From positions 141,498 through 205,497 of the forward strand of contig CAMBOV010000002.1 in NCBI GenBank assembly GCA_945869475.1: a DNA stretch of 64,000 nucleotides, read 5' to 3'. Each line of letters begins with the position of its first letter. The first letter of the stretch is position 1. Source of the stretch: Singulisphaera sp. GP187 (GTDB lineage Bacteria > Planctomycetota > Phycisphaerae > Phycisphaerales > SM1A02). This document shows, one piece after another, positions 16,613-26,242 of the stretch. The translations under genes were made by a program, and so were the position numbers. The notes beneath the pieces were generated by a model that was given only the letters and a program-made list of their open reading frames with translations, was not told where the DNA came from and made no database searches.

Positions 16613-18901
16613 CTACGCAAGACGCAGCCACCTTCTACCAATCCATTCAACAAAGAGAAATGAAAGCACCAGCAGTAAGGCGGCTGGACTGTTCCAGAGT
16701 GGATCGACAATCGACTGCTCGCGGCTGAGCGAGCGCTTGGGAAGAATCTCTGCGAGCCGACTGATTTCGTTGGGGCGAAGGACTGCTCCACCCGTGCGTG
16801 TGGCGAGGTCGGTCAGCTGTGGATGGTCACTCTCTGGATGGGCGAGTTCTGAATCTGTGCGCACAACCTCAACAAGTCGCTCAAGTGGACCTGTTCGCGA
16901 TGAGTCGATTCGTACACGCCAGGTGCCGGGTGTCTCGGGTGACCAGAGACCAACCCACGCATCCGCTTCGCGCGAAAGTTGTGTCGTCTGACTTCCAGTT
17001 GTTGTTGTGACGTCGGTCAACTCGAGTTCTGCATCCAGGGTCTCATCTCCAGCAATGTCGCCGGCCTTCGAATCTTGAATCTCAACGCGAATCATCGCGG
17101 GCATCCCAACCTCTGGTCGCTTTGGTTCGATAACCAATCTGAAGGCGTTGCCATCGGATTGCACAGCGCCACGTGAGAGGTAGCGAATGAACTGAATCCA
17201 GAACCGCTCCTGATAGGTCTCACCGATACCGTGGCGCCACCGCCACGTTTCGTCGGTGGCGACATAGAGCACGAGCCCCGCGCCGTATCGCATCGAAATC
17301 GCGACTGGAAAAGCTTCGCCACCAGAGAGTGGACGCCCACGCGCGAGCACCTCAGCCGCTGGCTTCAACGAACGAGGATCGACCCGTTGCGCCCACTCGA
17401 GTCGCCCGCGCTCACCCGCTGCTGAGAGTGCGATCGGCCACCGCTCTTTCGCGGTCGCGCCGAGTCGCATCACTCCTGCACGAAGCGCGCCATCGGTGGG
17501 CTCGAGCACAATTGGTTCATCGAAACGTTCGGGAACGCCTCGCATCGGAAGGAGATCTTCGAGTTGTGTTGCCCGCCACGAATTCGGTGTTGATCGTTCG
17601 CCTCCGATCCACATGAGACCCGCTCCGCGCTCGCTCACCGCGCGGCGAATCTGTTCGATCTGTGTCTCAGAGAGACTTCCAGCTGGAACATCACCCAACA
17701 TGAAGAGGTCGTACGCCGCGAATTCGTCGTCACTTTGTGGGAGTCGCTCGAGTGGGGCGTTTCCCTCCTGCGCGAAGTCTCGGTCTGCTGAGAGCAACAT
17801 CACCGAACTTTCAAACGAGCTCTCGCGCACCAAGAGATTCTTGAGATAGCGATACTCCCACCTGGGGTATCCCTCGATGTAGAGAATTCGTAGTGGTCGA
17901 TCAATGAATTCGACATCGACCGCCTGTTGATCGTTTGTACGAACGAGGTCGTTGGCGCCAGCGCGAACTCGGATGAGCCAATGAGCAAAGCCCGCTTCGG
18001 AGCGCACTCCGGTCAAGATCGCCTCACATCGCTGATCGACAAATTCTTCTGGCGCGACTTCGATCGTGTTTAAGACTTCGCCACTCTGCGCATCAATGAG
18101 TTCGACCTGAACAGCTTCGCGAGGTGGACCTCCCGCACATTGAAGCGTCGCAACAATTGGAACCTGATCTCGAATGAATGCGCGCGCAGGTGCGTCTGCT
18201 TGTGCGATCCCAAGGTCGGTCATCGCTTCAGAAGAACCAAGCGGCACGACGAAGATTGGGACGGCGCGTGATTGAAGTGTGCGCAGGACAACCTGGTCGA
18301 TCGGCCGGTTTGTTCGACCGTCCGAGAGAATGATGATTCCACTCGCTGGTCGACCGGCCAGGCGACGAAGCGCGCTTTCAATCGGTACGGTGAGATCTGT
18401 TGACCACCCATCTGCTGCTGGCGGTTGTTGTGGATTCAGTTCGAATGCTGAAGTGTGAAAGCCAAGCCAGACGATTTCTTTCTCTGTGGCGATCTCACTC
18501 CACACAGTGTCCGTGAGAAGTGCCCGTGCGACTGAGTCGCGCGAGACAAAGGTGCCGTTGCTGTTGGTGGTGTCTTCAACCGACATGCTGCGACTTCGAT
18601 CGATGAGAACGGCGATCCAATCGGACTGCGTCTCGATGATTGGAAGTCTCAACAACGGACCACTCGCGAGTGCGACAAGCAGGATGAGCACGAGGGCGCG
18701 CGTGACGGCGAGTGAGATGCGCATCGAGCGAGAACCAATCAGCCATCGATAGCTCCAGAGTGCGACCGCGCAGGCACCGATCACGACGAGAAGCCATCCC
18801 CACATCGCAAGTGGATGCTGCCACGACAACTCCAGACCATCGGCTCCAACTGGAATTGCGTCGAGTCCAAAGAGCCAGCGGATGGTTGTTGATGTCGTCA
18901 T
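16613..18901 (-). CDS. Membrane VWA-domain protein with glutamine-amidotransferase-like fold
   Basis: A 762-residue protein. Two transmembrane segments (about 30-50 and 64-82) precede a von Willebrand A domain whose metal site begins DRSRSMS (about 100), a variant of DxSxS. Then come IIILSDGRTN, a beta-rich region, and a class I glutamine-amidotransferase-like fold (LRILYIEGYPRWEYRYLKNL; DLFMLGDVPAG; GLMWIGGERS) lacking a recognisable catalytic cysteine. A final transmembrane segment ends the protein. The ATG at 18901 overlaps the BatA stop by 4 bp. Membrane partner of MoxR in the operon. Confidence 0.85.
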   Translation of the reverse strand: MTTSTTIRWLFGLDAIPVGADGLELSWQHPLAMWGWLLVVIGACAVALWSYRWLIGSRSMRISLAVTRALVLILLVALASGPLLRLPIIETQSDWIAVLIDRSRSMSVEDTTNSNGTFVSRDSVARALLTDTVWSEIATEKEIVWLGFHTSAFELNPQQPPAADGWSTDLTVPIESALRRLAGRPASGIIILSDGRTNRPIDQVVLRTLQSRAVPIFVVPLGSSEAMTDLGIAQADAPARAFIRDQVPIVATLQCAGGPPREAVQVELIDAQSGEVLNTIEVAPEEFVDQRCEAILTGVRSEAGFAHWLIRVRAGANDLVRTNDQQAVDVEFIDRPLRILYIEGYPRWEYRYLKNLLVRESSFESSVMLLSADRDFAQEGNAPLERLPQSDDEFAAYDLFMLGDVPAGSLSETQIEQIRRAVSERGAGLMWIGGERSTPNSWRATQLEDLLPMRGVPERFDEPIVLEPTDGALRAGVMRLGATAKERWPIALSAAGERGRLEWAQRVDPRSLKPAAEVLARGRPLSGGEAFPVAISMRYGAGLVLYVATDETWRWRHGIGETYQERFWIQFIRYLSRGAVQSDGNAFRLVIEPKRPEVGMPAMIRVEIQDSKAGDIAGDETLDAELELTDVTTTTGSQTTQLSREADAWVGLWSPETPGTWRVRIDSSRTGPLERLVEVVRTDSELAHPESDHPQLTDLATRTGGAVLRPNEISRLAEILPKRSLSREQSIVDPLWNSPAALLLVLSFLFVEWIGRRWLRLA

Positions 18902-21072
18902 CGCACCGCGTTCGTTGATTGTGTCGCCGTCGCACCAACAGATGAGCGCCTGGCCATCCACGTTTCAAGAAGTAGAAAGAGAATGACCGCGCAGAAGAAC
19001 CAGATGGCGAGCGAGTGACCATCGAGTGCCTTCGCTTGTGGTTGTTGAATCGTGTTGTTCGCGGTGCGGACATCATTGCGACCAAAGTCGGATGTGCTCA
19101 CGCTGATGGCTGCTTCTTTGAACTCTGCGGTCAACTCTTCAATCGTTGTGCGTTTGGTTGATGCGGCCGCGACGTCGATGTTGGCGACGATGAGTCCAAG
19201 TGGATGTTTCGCTGTGTCCATGCTTGAGTAGACGCCTGCGATGGTGATGGGTTCTGAGAGTGATCCACCCACGCTCACGTTGAGTGCTCGTGATTCTTCT
19301 GGCGCACTTCCCGCATCACCCATCACGAGTTGAAGTGTTGCGGATGCTGGCGAGAGGGTTGTGACACGATCGTCTCCCACCCCGACCCCTCGGTGATGAT
19401 CGACTTGTGCGATCGCTTGTCGCACACACTCTTGGATGAGCGGAACCATCAGTGGTTTCGCGGGAAGGTTGGTCCACTCGAGATCTGGTGGTGCGCAGAA
19501 GAGAATCACCGATCCACGTGCACTTTGGGGTGTGCCATGCGCTATGAGGGGTGATCCATTACTGAGTGCGAGCACCCTCTCGCCTCGACTCGCTGGAATA
19601 GTGACCACAAACCACCGATTGACTGTGACTGGTTGTGTGAGATCTTGCAACTCTGGCGCGAGTTGACGCAGAAGCGTTGCGACACTCTCACCAGATTGGT
19701 TGATGATTGTGAGTGGCGGATCGCTCGTCGTTGGTTCGCGTGAGATCGTCCATCCGAGGTCGAGCGCGTGAAGAAGTCCATCACTCCACGCTCCACTGGT
19801 CGAGTGGGCTGGAGGGATGACTACGAGCACCTTGCCTCGCACGACACACTGTGAAAGCACACTCCATCCTGTTGCATCGATGATGTCTGGACGCACGAGA
19901 ATGATTGCGTCGAGTGTTTGGCAGCGCTTGAGGTCGATTGATGTTGGATCGATCGTCTCGGTTTCGATATCGCCGTCGCTCGTCGGAGCGAGTGCGCGCT
20001 CAACCCACGCTCCAACGCTATGACCACCATGCTCTGTCTGGTCTGCGTTGGTTCGATCGATGACTCCAACGCGAATTGTGTTTGATGTTGCCACGACTGC
20101 GAAGCGGGTGTTGTCCGCCATCTGTGCGTCCTGATCCGTGATCGACGCGCGAAGGGGCACCTCGGTGCGTCTGGTTGTGCCAACGACGATCGCGCTCTCG
20201 ACCACAGCCTCGATCTGCCCCTCCTCCCATTCAACGCGCAGTGATGTGTGGGTTCCATCATCGAGCGCGATGTCGATGTTCGTCCGAGTCTCATACAAAC
20301 TCTCGCCTTCGCGCGCGAGTCGAAGGCGCAGTGGGATGCCACCCCGTGATGACGAGGGGCCTCGCGCTTGTGGTTCGCACGTGACCAACTGCACGTTGAT
20401 CACATCCACTTGGCTCGGAGGTGTCACCACGATTTTCGCTCCTGTGAGCATCGTTGTCGTCTCTCGCGTGCGCGCGAGAGATCCTCTTCGAAACGCGCTG
20501 AGCACTCCAACGGTTCGTGTCGTGCTCGCCGCGAGTTCGAGTGCGGCTGTTATGTTGGATGGTGTGCTTGAACTCTTCGTTGATTCAAGGGTTGATCTGG
20601 CCGCCGCGAGATCACGTGAAGGTGGCCAGACGAGCGGTTGGGCGCCGGCAGCACAAATGATTCCGACCGCGTCGCCTGGGTTCAGTTGGTCAATGGCGTC
20701 AAGCGCTTGTTGCTTGCTCATGGCGAATGCCTCGCCTGCGCTGTCGGTGATCTGCTGTGAGACCCCGTCATCGACCACCAGCACGAGTTCGCGTGGTGCA
20801 CCCTCGACTGTTTGGGTTGAATCGGTTGGCTTCTTGATGAGTGGGCCAGCAACTGCGAGACCTGCCGCCGCGACGATGAGACACCGCACAATGAGCAGAA
20901 GGAGTTTTTCGAGGTGTCGCCGGTTTGTGGTGCGTGTGACTGCAACACGAAGCAGGTCCATCGCAGCCCACTTGATTGGTTGCTGGCGCCGCCGAAAGAA
21001 GAAGTGCATCACGATGGGTATCGCAATCGCCAGAATTCCTGCGACCGCGATGAGTGGACTCGCGATGATCAT
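18898..21072 (-). CDS. BatA-domain membrane protein (aerotolerance-type)
   Basis: A 724-residue protein. The N-terminal BatA module is clear: a membrane segment, then HFFFRRRQQPIKWAAMDLL, then a second hydrophobic segment followed by RELVLVVDDGVS, a degenerate VWA start. The middle is extracytoplasmic and may carry a glutamine-amidotransferase-like region; a membrane segment lies near the C-terminus (LAIWFFCAVILFLLLETW). Overlaps DUF58 upstream and the VWA gene downstream by 4 bp each. Bat proteins are linked to envelope stress in other bacteria; the role here is not known. Confidence 0.85.
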   Translation of the reverse strand: MIIASPLIAVAGILAIAIPIVMHFFFRRRQQPIKWAAMDLLRVAVTRTTNRRHLEKLLLLIVRCLIVAAAGLAVAGPLIKKPTDSTQTVEGAPRELVLVVDDGVSQQITDSAGEAFAMSKQQALDAIDQLNPGDAVGIICAAGAQPLVWPPSRDLAAARSTLESTKSSSTPSNITAALELAASTTRTVGVLSAFRRGSLARTRETTTMLTGAKIVVTPPSQVDVINVQLVTCEPQARGPSSSRGGIPLRLRLAREGESLYETRTNIDIALDDGTHTSLRVEWEEGQIEAVVESAIVVGTTRRTEVPLRASITDQDAQMADNTRFAVVATSNTIRVGVIDRTNADQTEHGGHSVGAWVERALAPTSDGDIETETIDPTSIDLKRCQTLDAIILVRPDIIDATGWSVLSQCVVRGKVLVVIPPAHSTSGAWSDGLLHALDLGWTISREPTTSDPPLTIINQSGESVATLLRQLAPELQDLTQPVTVNRWFVVTIPASRGERVLALSNGSPLIAHGTPQSARGSVILFCAPPDLEWTNLPAKPLMVPLIQECVRQAIAQVDHHRGVGVGDDRVTTLSPASATLQLVMGDAGSAPEESRALNVSVGGSLSEPITIAGVYSSMDTAKHPLGLIVANIDVAAASTKRTTIEELTAEFKEAAISVSTSDFGRNDVRTANNTIQQPQAKALDGHSLAIWFFCAVILFLLLETWMARRSSVGATATQSTNAVR

Positions 21073-22049
21073 CGCGCCGTCCTTTGTCGCGCGAATGCTT
21101 GTCGCTTCGCAAGCAGTGCTGAGAGCACTGGACCCACGGACTCGTGTGTGTTGAAGATCGCGCAGTCGAATCCAAAGTTTCTGCTGAGTCGATTCAGTTC
21201 ACTGAGATGACTCTCGAGTGCTGTGAGATAGGCGGTTCGTACAGCTCTCGAGTCAATCTCGATGGTTGGTTCGCCTTCGAGCCCCTCGAATGGTGTGTGC
21301 GCGTCGAGGTCAAATCGAAGTTCCATCTGGTCGAGCGTCACACAGCAGATCACGTCGTTTCCTCGGTGGCGCAGTCGCGCGAGGCAGGTGCGAACTTGGT
21401 CAAGTGGCGCTAAGAAGTCTGAGATGATGATGAAGAGTGTGCGACCTGAATTCTGGCTCAGGGCCTGGTCAGCCACTTTGGACCAGTTCGCGCGGTCGCT
21501 CACTGGTTCGGTCGCGAGGGATTGCACGACCGACCTCCAGTGGTCGCTACTGCTTGATCGTCGCACGCCGCCGCGAATGCCATCAGCGAAAATGCCGACA
21601 CTCACTCGGTCGCGTTGTGCGAGTGAAAGAAATGAAAGTGCCGCGGCGATCGCTGTTGCATGGTCGTACTTCGTCCACTGGTTCTTGTTGTTTTGGGCTT
21701 TGGTTCCACCCCATCCACTCTTTGTGATGCGTGTTCCAAATCGCATCGACGCAGAGCCATCAACCAAGATCGCGATGTTGAGATTCGTCTCTTGTTGAAA
21801 CTGCTTGATGTAGAGCTTGTCGTTTCGCGCAAAGACCTTCCAGTCGAGGTGTCGCACACTGTCGCCGGTGGTGTATTGCCGGTGCGATGCGAACTCGACA
21901 GCGGCACCTTGCCTCGGTGAGATGTGCAATCCATTCATCGCCCCCTCGGCCACCATCTTGGCGCGCAGTTCAAACGATGCCAACTGCGCGAGCGTTTCTG
22001 GAGCCAGATACTGCTCTGCTCGCAAGGGAGTCGGTGATCCCTCGGGCAT
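21069..22049 (-). CDS. DUF58 protein (VWA-like, MoxR partner)
   Basis: A 326-residue protein with the DUF58 signature: EFASHRQYTTGDSVRHLDWK near residues 50-70, then FQQETNLNIAILVDGSASMR, whose DGSAS is the VWA metal site. No membrane segment, so cytoplasmic. Lies 3 bp after moxR and overlaps batA by 4 bp. DUF58 proteins are the usual second member of MoxR operons and probably link the ATPase to its target. Confidence 0.92.
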   Translation of the reverse strand: MPEGSPTPLRAEQYLAPETLAQLASFELRAKMVAEGAMNGLHISPRQGAAVEFASHRQYTTGDSVRHLDWKVFARNDKLYIKQFQQETNLNIAILVDGSASMRFGTRITKSGWGGTKAQNNKNQWTKYDHATAIAAALSFLSLAQRDRVSVGIFADGIRGGVRRSSSSDHWRSVVQSLATEPVSDRANWSKVADQALSQNSGRTLFIIISDFLAPLDQVRTCLARLRHRGNDVICCVTLDQMELRFDLDAHTPFEGLEGEPTIEIDSRAVRTAYLTALESHLSELNRLSRNFGFDCAIFNTHESVGPVLSALLAKRQAFARQRTAR

Positions 22050-22052
22050 CGA

Positions 22053-23078
22053 TTACGCCGCGCTATCGAGTGGGATGGTCTTCACGAGGTCGCCCACGAC
22101 CTGGTCGGTGTTGACCCCGTCGGCCTGCGCGTTGAAATTCAGCATGATTCGGTGGCGCATCACCGGAAGAACCACGGCATGCAGATGGTGGGGCATCACG
22201 TGTCGCTCGCCCGACATCAACGCCTTCGCCTTTGCGGCGAGAATGAGAAACTGACTCGCGCGGGGTCCAGCTCCCCAGGAGACGTAGTCACGAATGAACT
22301 TTGGAGAACGCTCATCAAGGCGTGTCGCACGCACGATGCGAAGCGCATATTGCACGACGTGATCGGCAACCGGCACTTCGCGCACGAGTTGTTGAATGCG
22401 AATGCACTCTGGTGCTCCGAGCACTGCGGTGGGCTTCTCGTGAGCTGTTCCTGTTGTCCGCTTCACAATCTCCATCTCTTGGCTCTCGCTTGGGTATCCA
22501 ATGCGAACAAGAAACATGAATCGGTCGAGTTGCGCTTCAGGCAGTGGATACGTTCCCTCTTGCTCGATTGGATTCTGTGTCGCGAGAACAAAGAAGGGCT
22601 TCGGCAGGGCGTGTGTGTAGCCGCCAACAGTGACCTGTCCCTCTTGCATCGCCTCGAGCAGTGCAGCCTGAGTCTTCGGTGGCGTTCGGTTGATCTCATC
22701 TGCAAGAATCACATTCGCAAAGACCGGACCCTTCACAAAGTGCAGGCTTCGGCTGCCCGTTTGTTTGTCTTCTTGGATGACTTCGCTTCCGGTCACGTCG
22801 CTGGGCATCAAGTCTGGTGTGAATTGAATTCGCGAAAATCCAAGCGAGAGTGTTTGTGCGATCGTTGAAATAATCAGTGTCTTTGCGAGCCCTGGAACAC
22901 CCTCCACGAGCGTGTGTCCACCGCAGAACATCGCGAGCAAGATCTGATCAAGGATCGCCTCCTGCCCGACGATCGTCTTTTGGAGCTGGGCCTTGATCTC
23001 GGCCGCGGCGGCTTCGACGGCACTGGCTGCCTCGACCGTGTCTTGGCTTTGAAGACTTTCAATAAAATTCGATGACAT
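22053..23078 (-). CDS. MoxR-family AAA+ ATPase
   Basis: A 341-residue AAA+ chaperone-like ATPase. Walker A is GVPGLAKT, Walker B is VILADEINR, and the sensor segment reads FVLATQNPIEQEGTYPLPEAQ, a MoxR hallmark. It probably remodels metal-dependent VWA proteins. I chose the ATG at 23078, with GAGG 8 nt upstream; the in-frame extension to 23150 is leader DNA carrying the promoter. It is the first gene of a seven-gene operon to 10046. A DnaA-box-like sequence overlaps the promoter. Confidence 0.93.
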   Translation of the reverse strand: MSSNFIESLQSQDTVEAASAVEAAAAEIKAQLQKTIVGQEAILDQILLAMFCGGHTLVEGVPGLAKTLIISTIAQTLSLGFSRIQFTPDLMPSDVTGSEVIQEDKQTGSRSLHFVKGPVFANVILADEINRTPPKTQAALLEAMQEGQVTVGGYTHALPKPFFVLATQNPIEQEGTYPLPEAQLDRFMFLVRIGYPSESQEMEIVKRTTGTAHEKPTAVLGAPECIRIQQLVREVPVADHVVQYALRIVRATRLDERSPKFIRDYVSWGAGPRASQFLILAAKAKALMSGERHVMPHHLHAVVLPVMRHRIMLNFNAQADGVNTDQVVGDLVKTIPLDSAA

Positions 23079-23390
23079 GTGGTGGACCTCACGAAAAGTA
23101 TAAGGCTGCTCGTGGTGGATAATGTCTCGGTTCCCTTTAGTAGAAATCACTCCCTCCTCCTAGTATGGGTGTTCACCGATTGTGGACAACGAGACAGCCT
23201 GGTACATAAACACATCACCAGCAACGGTTTACAACAACAAAAAAACCATCCCAAACTGTCAACTCGCAGTCGCACAAGCCCAACAGGTTTCGACACTCAC
23301 AACAAAGCCACCAGGAAAGCGCCAGCGGCCCTCGCGCAGCACCCTGTTCGTCGACACTTACAAGCAGGTTTTCAACCGAGCGCCAACAGC
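23079..23390 (-). promoter_or_regulatory. moxR promoter region with two DnaA-box-like sites
   Basis: A 312-bp gene-free stretch between dnaA and moxR. On the minus strand a TATACT box (23097-23102) precedes the moxR start by 18 nt, leaving a short leader with GAGG. Two sites resemble the DnaA box TTATCCACA when read on the minus strand: TTATCCACC (23114-23122), which falls inside the promoter, and TTGTCCACA (23181-23189). An A-rich run lies near 23235. Two boxes are too few for a confident origin. The rest shows no gene or repeat that I can see. Confidence 0.45.
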
Positions 23391-24752
23391 TCAACCGACA
23401 GGCGTTTGGCGCTGAAACACGGCCTCAATTCGGTCAATCGCCTGCGAAAGGTCGAGGTCGGTGTTGCGGGTGTTTTCAATTTTCTTTTCGGCATGCAACA
23501 CCGTTGTGTGGTCGCGTCCACCGAAGTAACCACCAATTTCTTCAAGGCTGTACCGCGTGTGTTTTCGCGCGAGCCACATGCACACCTGTCGCGGGAGCGC
23601 AACCGACTTATGGCGGCGCTTCGACATGAGGTCGGAGAGTTTGAGATCGTAATACAACGTCACAGCATCAACGATCATCTGAATGGATGGCTTCGTCGAA
23701 ACACCCGACGACGGACGATCATCAGCGAGCGCACGTTTGGCGGTCTCGAGCGAGAGCGGGAGCGCATTCGCCATCGCAAATCCGCGCACCTTCGTCAGCG
23801 ATCCTTCAAGCTCGCGGATGTTCGTGTCGACACGCGAGGCGATGAACGCAGGAATGTCGTCAGGAAGATCGAGTCCAAGCAGCGCAGTTTTCGCCTTCAA
23901 GATCGCCACGCGGGTTTCGTAGCACGGCTTATCGACACGTGCGACGAGTCCACAATTGAAACGGCTCACGAGTCGCGCCTCAAGATCTGGAATCTCATTT
24001 GGTGATGCGTCGGACGAGAGCACAATCTGCTTTCCAGCCTGATAAAGCGAGTTAAAAGTGTGAAAAAACTCTTCCTGTGTCTGGTCACGCTTCGAGAGAA
24101 AGTGAATGTCATCGATCACCAACATGTCGAGGTTTCGAAATCGGTGGCGAAAGTCTTGCATGCGTCCCGACTTCACACATCCCAAGAACAACTCAGAGAA
24201 TGTTTGGCATGAGAGATAGCCAATGCGCGCAGAGGGTCGTTGCCGAAGCACACACTGGCAGATCGCTTGCAAGACATGCGTTTTGCCCAGTCCAACACCG
24301 CCATGAATAAAGAGTGGGTTGTACGCACCACCGAGATTTGCACTTACCGCGACCGAGGCGGCATGGGCGAGGCGGTTTCCTGGCCCGACCACAAACGTAT
24401 CAAAGGTGTAGTCGGGAGAGAGGAGGAGTTGTTCTTCGAGTTCAGCGACAGCGAGTCCACCACTCGTCGCAGCAACCTTTGTGTCACCGCCATCGCCAAC
24501 CTCGCCGACAAACCGAACAGCGAGCAACCGTCCAGTAATCGCCTGTGCGGCTTCAGTGAAGGGTCCTGAACAGGTTCGCTGTAAATAGTTGCGCCGAACA
24601 GATTCGCCAACAACAAGCGTCAAGACGCCGCCATCAATTCCAGTTGGTTCAATCTCATCGAACCAATGGCGACAGATCTCAGGATGGTTCTTGCGTAGAA
24701 ACGCAGTGAGCTGAACCTTCAGGTCGTCAGTTGGCGCGGGCATCTTTCTCAT
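23391..24752 (-). CDS. dnaA: Chromosomal replication initiator DnaA
   Basis: A 453-residue protein. Domain I is at 1-85 and the linker at 86-115. The AAA+ domain has Walker A GGVGLGKTH (about 151) and Walker B LDMLVIDDIHFL. Domain IV carries the DNA-binding signature YFGGRDHTTVLHAEKKI near 415. It binds ATP and DnaA boxes to open the origin. The start could be the first ATG or the one three codons later. dnaN is not adjacent, unlike the common dnaA-dnaN order; instead an RNase Z-like gene lies 64 bp upstream and moxR follows. Confidence 0.95.
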   Translation of the reverse strand: MRKMPAPTDDLKVQLTAFLRKNHPEICRHWFDEIEPTGIDGGVLTLVVGESVRRNYLQRTCSGPFTEAAQAITGRLLAVRFVGEVGDGGDTKVAATSGGLAVAELEEQLLLSPDYTFDTFVVGPGNRLAHAASVAVSANLGGAYNPLFIHGGVGLGKTHVLQAICQCVLRQRPSARIGYLSCQTFSELFLGCVKSGRMQDFRHRFRNLDMLVIDDIHFLSKRDQTQEEFFHTFNSLYQAGKQIVLSSDASPNEIPDLEARLVSRFNCGLVARVDKPCYETRVAILKAKTALLGLDLPDDIPAFIASRVDTNIRELEGSLTKVRGFAMANALPLSLETAKRALADDRPSSGVSTKPSIQMIVDAVTLYYDLKLSDLMSKRRHKSVALPRQVCMWLARKHTRYSLEEIGGYFGGRDHTTVLHAEKKIENTRNTDLDLSQAIDRIEAVFQRQTPVG

Positions 24753-24816
24753 AGGGAATCTGACACACGTGCCAGAGGTTCCAAGTTAGAACTCCGTACG
24801 GGCGGCGTCAACTTCT

Positions 24817-25773
24817 TTATGTGTTTTCACCCGAAGAAACTTCACCCATCGCACCATCAACGACTGGCACCACATCAAACTCAGCGGCCTGCGCCTCGAG
24901 GCGCTTTCGATTCGCGCGAAAGTCCATCAACATATGAACCGAATCGACAGGGCGTCCAGCAGCAACGTCGTTCAGTCGCTCGCGTGCGTGCGAGAGAAGG
25001 GCGCGACGGGAGGCGTGAACAATGACGATATGTTGTGCCTTCCACGCAGCGAGGAGTGGTCGCAGATCTTCAACGTGCAGATGCTTTCCAAACTTCGCCT
25101 TGTCCTGATGATCGCGATCAAAAAAAGTGCACTCAGCGATGACGACGCGCGCATTCACAAAATCGGCGTGGTAGAGAAATGGCGCCGGCTCCGTATCACC
25201 GGTGTAAGCAACAAGCGGCACCTCAACAACCCGTGAAATCTCTTCACCAGAAAGTCGGAGTTGTCGAACACGCTCCTGCGGAAGGTCAACAAACTCATCA
25301 CGCAACTTCTTGCGCCTCTCGACGAGCGCATACGCAAGACTTGGTATGGTGTGACTCGAGGCATGCGCTCGCAAATAGGTGTTGGGCTTCACCTCAATCT
25401 CATCCCCAGGCTCCATCCCAATGATTTCAAACGGCGTCTCTTGGCGCTCGAGAGCGATCCACGAACGCATCATGGCTCGAAGTGGTTCAGCCATCACTGC
25501 CGGGCAGTAACACCGGCCGGTTGGCAATTTTTGAAAAAACCGCTGACTGAAGTAGTAAGGCAACCCAGCCACGTGGTCCATGTGGGTGTGAGAAAGCGCC
25601 AATATCTGGGCAGAAAGCACAGGTCGTGGGCAGAGTCCGATATCGAAAACGATGTCATATTCAGGAATTCCTACCGCAGTTTGCTCTCCGGCGACCGAGA
25701 TGCCCTGCACCCGGATGGGTGGCAGGTACAGAAACCCAATTTGACCATCACGTGGAGATTGTCTTGGGACCAT
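24817..25773 (-). CDS. RNase Z-like metallo-beta-lactamase hydrolase
   Basis: A 318-residue protein with the metal-binding motif LSHTHMDHVAGLPYY near residues 60-74, a TGDTEPAPFL segment (about 193) and a late VIVHASRRALLSHA. This arrangement is that of the RNase Z/ElaC branch, which trims tRNA 3' ends, but the match is too loose to decide between tRNA processing and another phosphodiesterase activity. It lies 64 bp upstream of dnaA on the same strand and may share its transcript. Confidence 0.75.
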   Translation of the reverse strand: MVPRQSPRDGQIGFLYLPPIRVQGISVAGEQTAVGIPEYDIVFDIGLCPRPVLSAQILALSHTHMDHVAGLPYYFSQRFFQKLPTGRCYCPAVMAEPLRAMMRSWIALERQETPFEIIGMEPGDEIEVKPNTYLRAHASSHTIPSLAYALVERRKKLRDEFVDLPQERVRQLRLSGEEISRVVEVPLVAYTGDTEPAPFLYHADFVNARVVIAECTFFDRDHQDKAKFGKHLHVEDLRPLLAAWKAQHIVIVHASRRALLSHARERLNDVAAGRPVDSVHMLMDFRANRKRLEAQAAEFDVVPVVDGAMGEVSSGENT

Positions 25774-25815
25774 GAGAAGAATGCCTGAAAGTTCGATTCG
25801 ATCAAAGGTGAGTGT

Positions 25816-25843
25816 TCGATAGTAGCAAGGCAGTGATTCTCAA
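25816..25843 (-). promoter_or_regulatory. Possible promoter of RNase Z-like gene
   Basis: On the minus strand TTGAGA (25838-25843), a 16-bp spacer and TATCGA (25816-25821), about 42 nt before the start codon. The rest of the 136-bp divergent spacer (25774-25909) holds two short GTTCGAT-type repeats and nothing else clear. Confidence 0.3.
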
Positions 25844-25909
25844 AATCTCCAACAGTTCATTTGCACGAAATCGAAACAAATCCGAGGATGTGAAAGGAAT
25901 GACACACCC

Positions 25910-26239
25910 TTGACACCACCACCAGCCGACTTCAGCCGATCACCACTCCCAAGCTCGCTAGCCAACGATCCAAACGTTCAAGACCTCGTCAAACTCTTTA
26001 TCGCTGAAATGCCTGGACGGATCAAATTTGCAAACGATGCATTCATCCGTGGTGACCGATTGAGGTTGCAATTCTGGGCCCACCAACTCAAAGGGTGCGC
26101 GGGCGGATATGGTTTCGCACAGATCACACACGAAGCATCTGCACTCGAAGAAGCAATCATTCGCAACGAATCAACCAACAATGTCTTCGCAGCACTGCTT
26201 CGAGTGTTCGAACTTTGTGAGCGCACAACACTCGAGTGA
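25910..26239 (+). CDS. HPt phosphotransfer protein
   Basis: A 109-residue helical protein with the histidine phosphotransfer signature FWAHQLKGCAGGYGF; H58 is the likely phosphorylated residue. HPt proteins carry phosphate between histidine kinases and receiver domains. The only in-frame initiator before the conserved part is the TTG at 25910; an upstream ATG (25899) is in another frame and stops after four codons. The REC-GGDEF gene begins 3 bp after its stop, so the two very likely form a phosphorelay pair. The sensor kinase is not in the window. Confidence 0.82.
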   Translation: MTPPPADFSRSPLPSSLANDPNVQDLVKLFIAEMPGRIKFANDAFIRGDRLRLQFWAHQLKGCAGGYGFAQITHEASALEEAIIRNESTNNVFAALLRVFELCERTTLE

Positions 26240-26242
26240 ACG

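Noticed and set aside
23079..23390. Replication origin next to dnaA
   Set aside because: Only two imperfect DnaA boxes and no clear AT-rich unwinding region; dnaN is not adjacent. Kept as a regulatory region instead.
23079..24005. Plus-strand 308-codon frame across the moxR leader and dnaA
   Set aside because: It is antisense to the well-conserved dnaA and has no recognisable domain.
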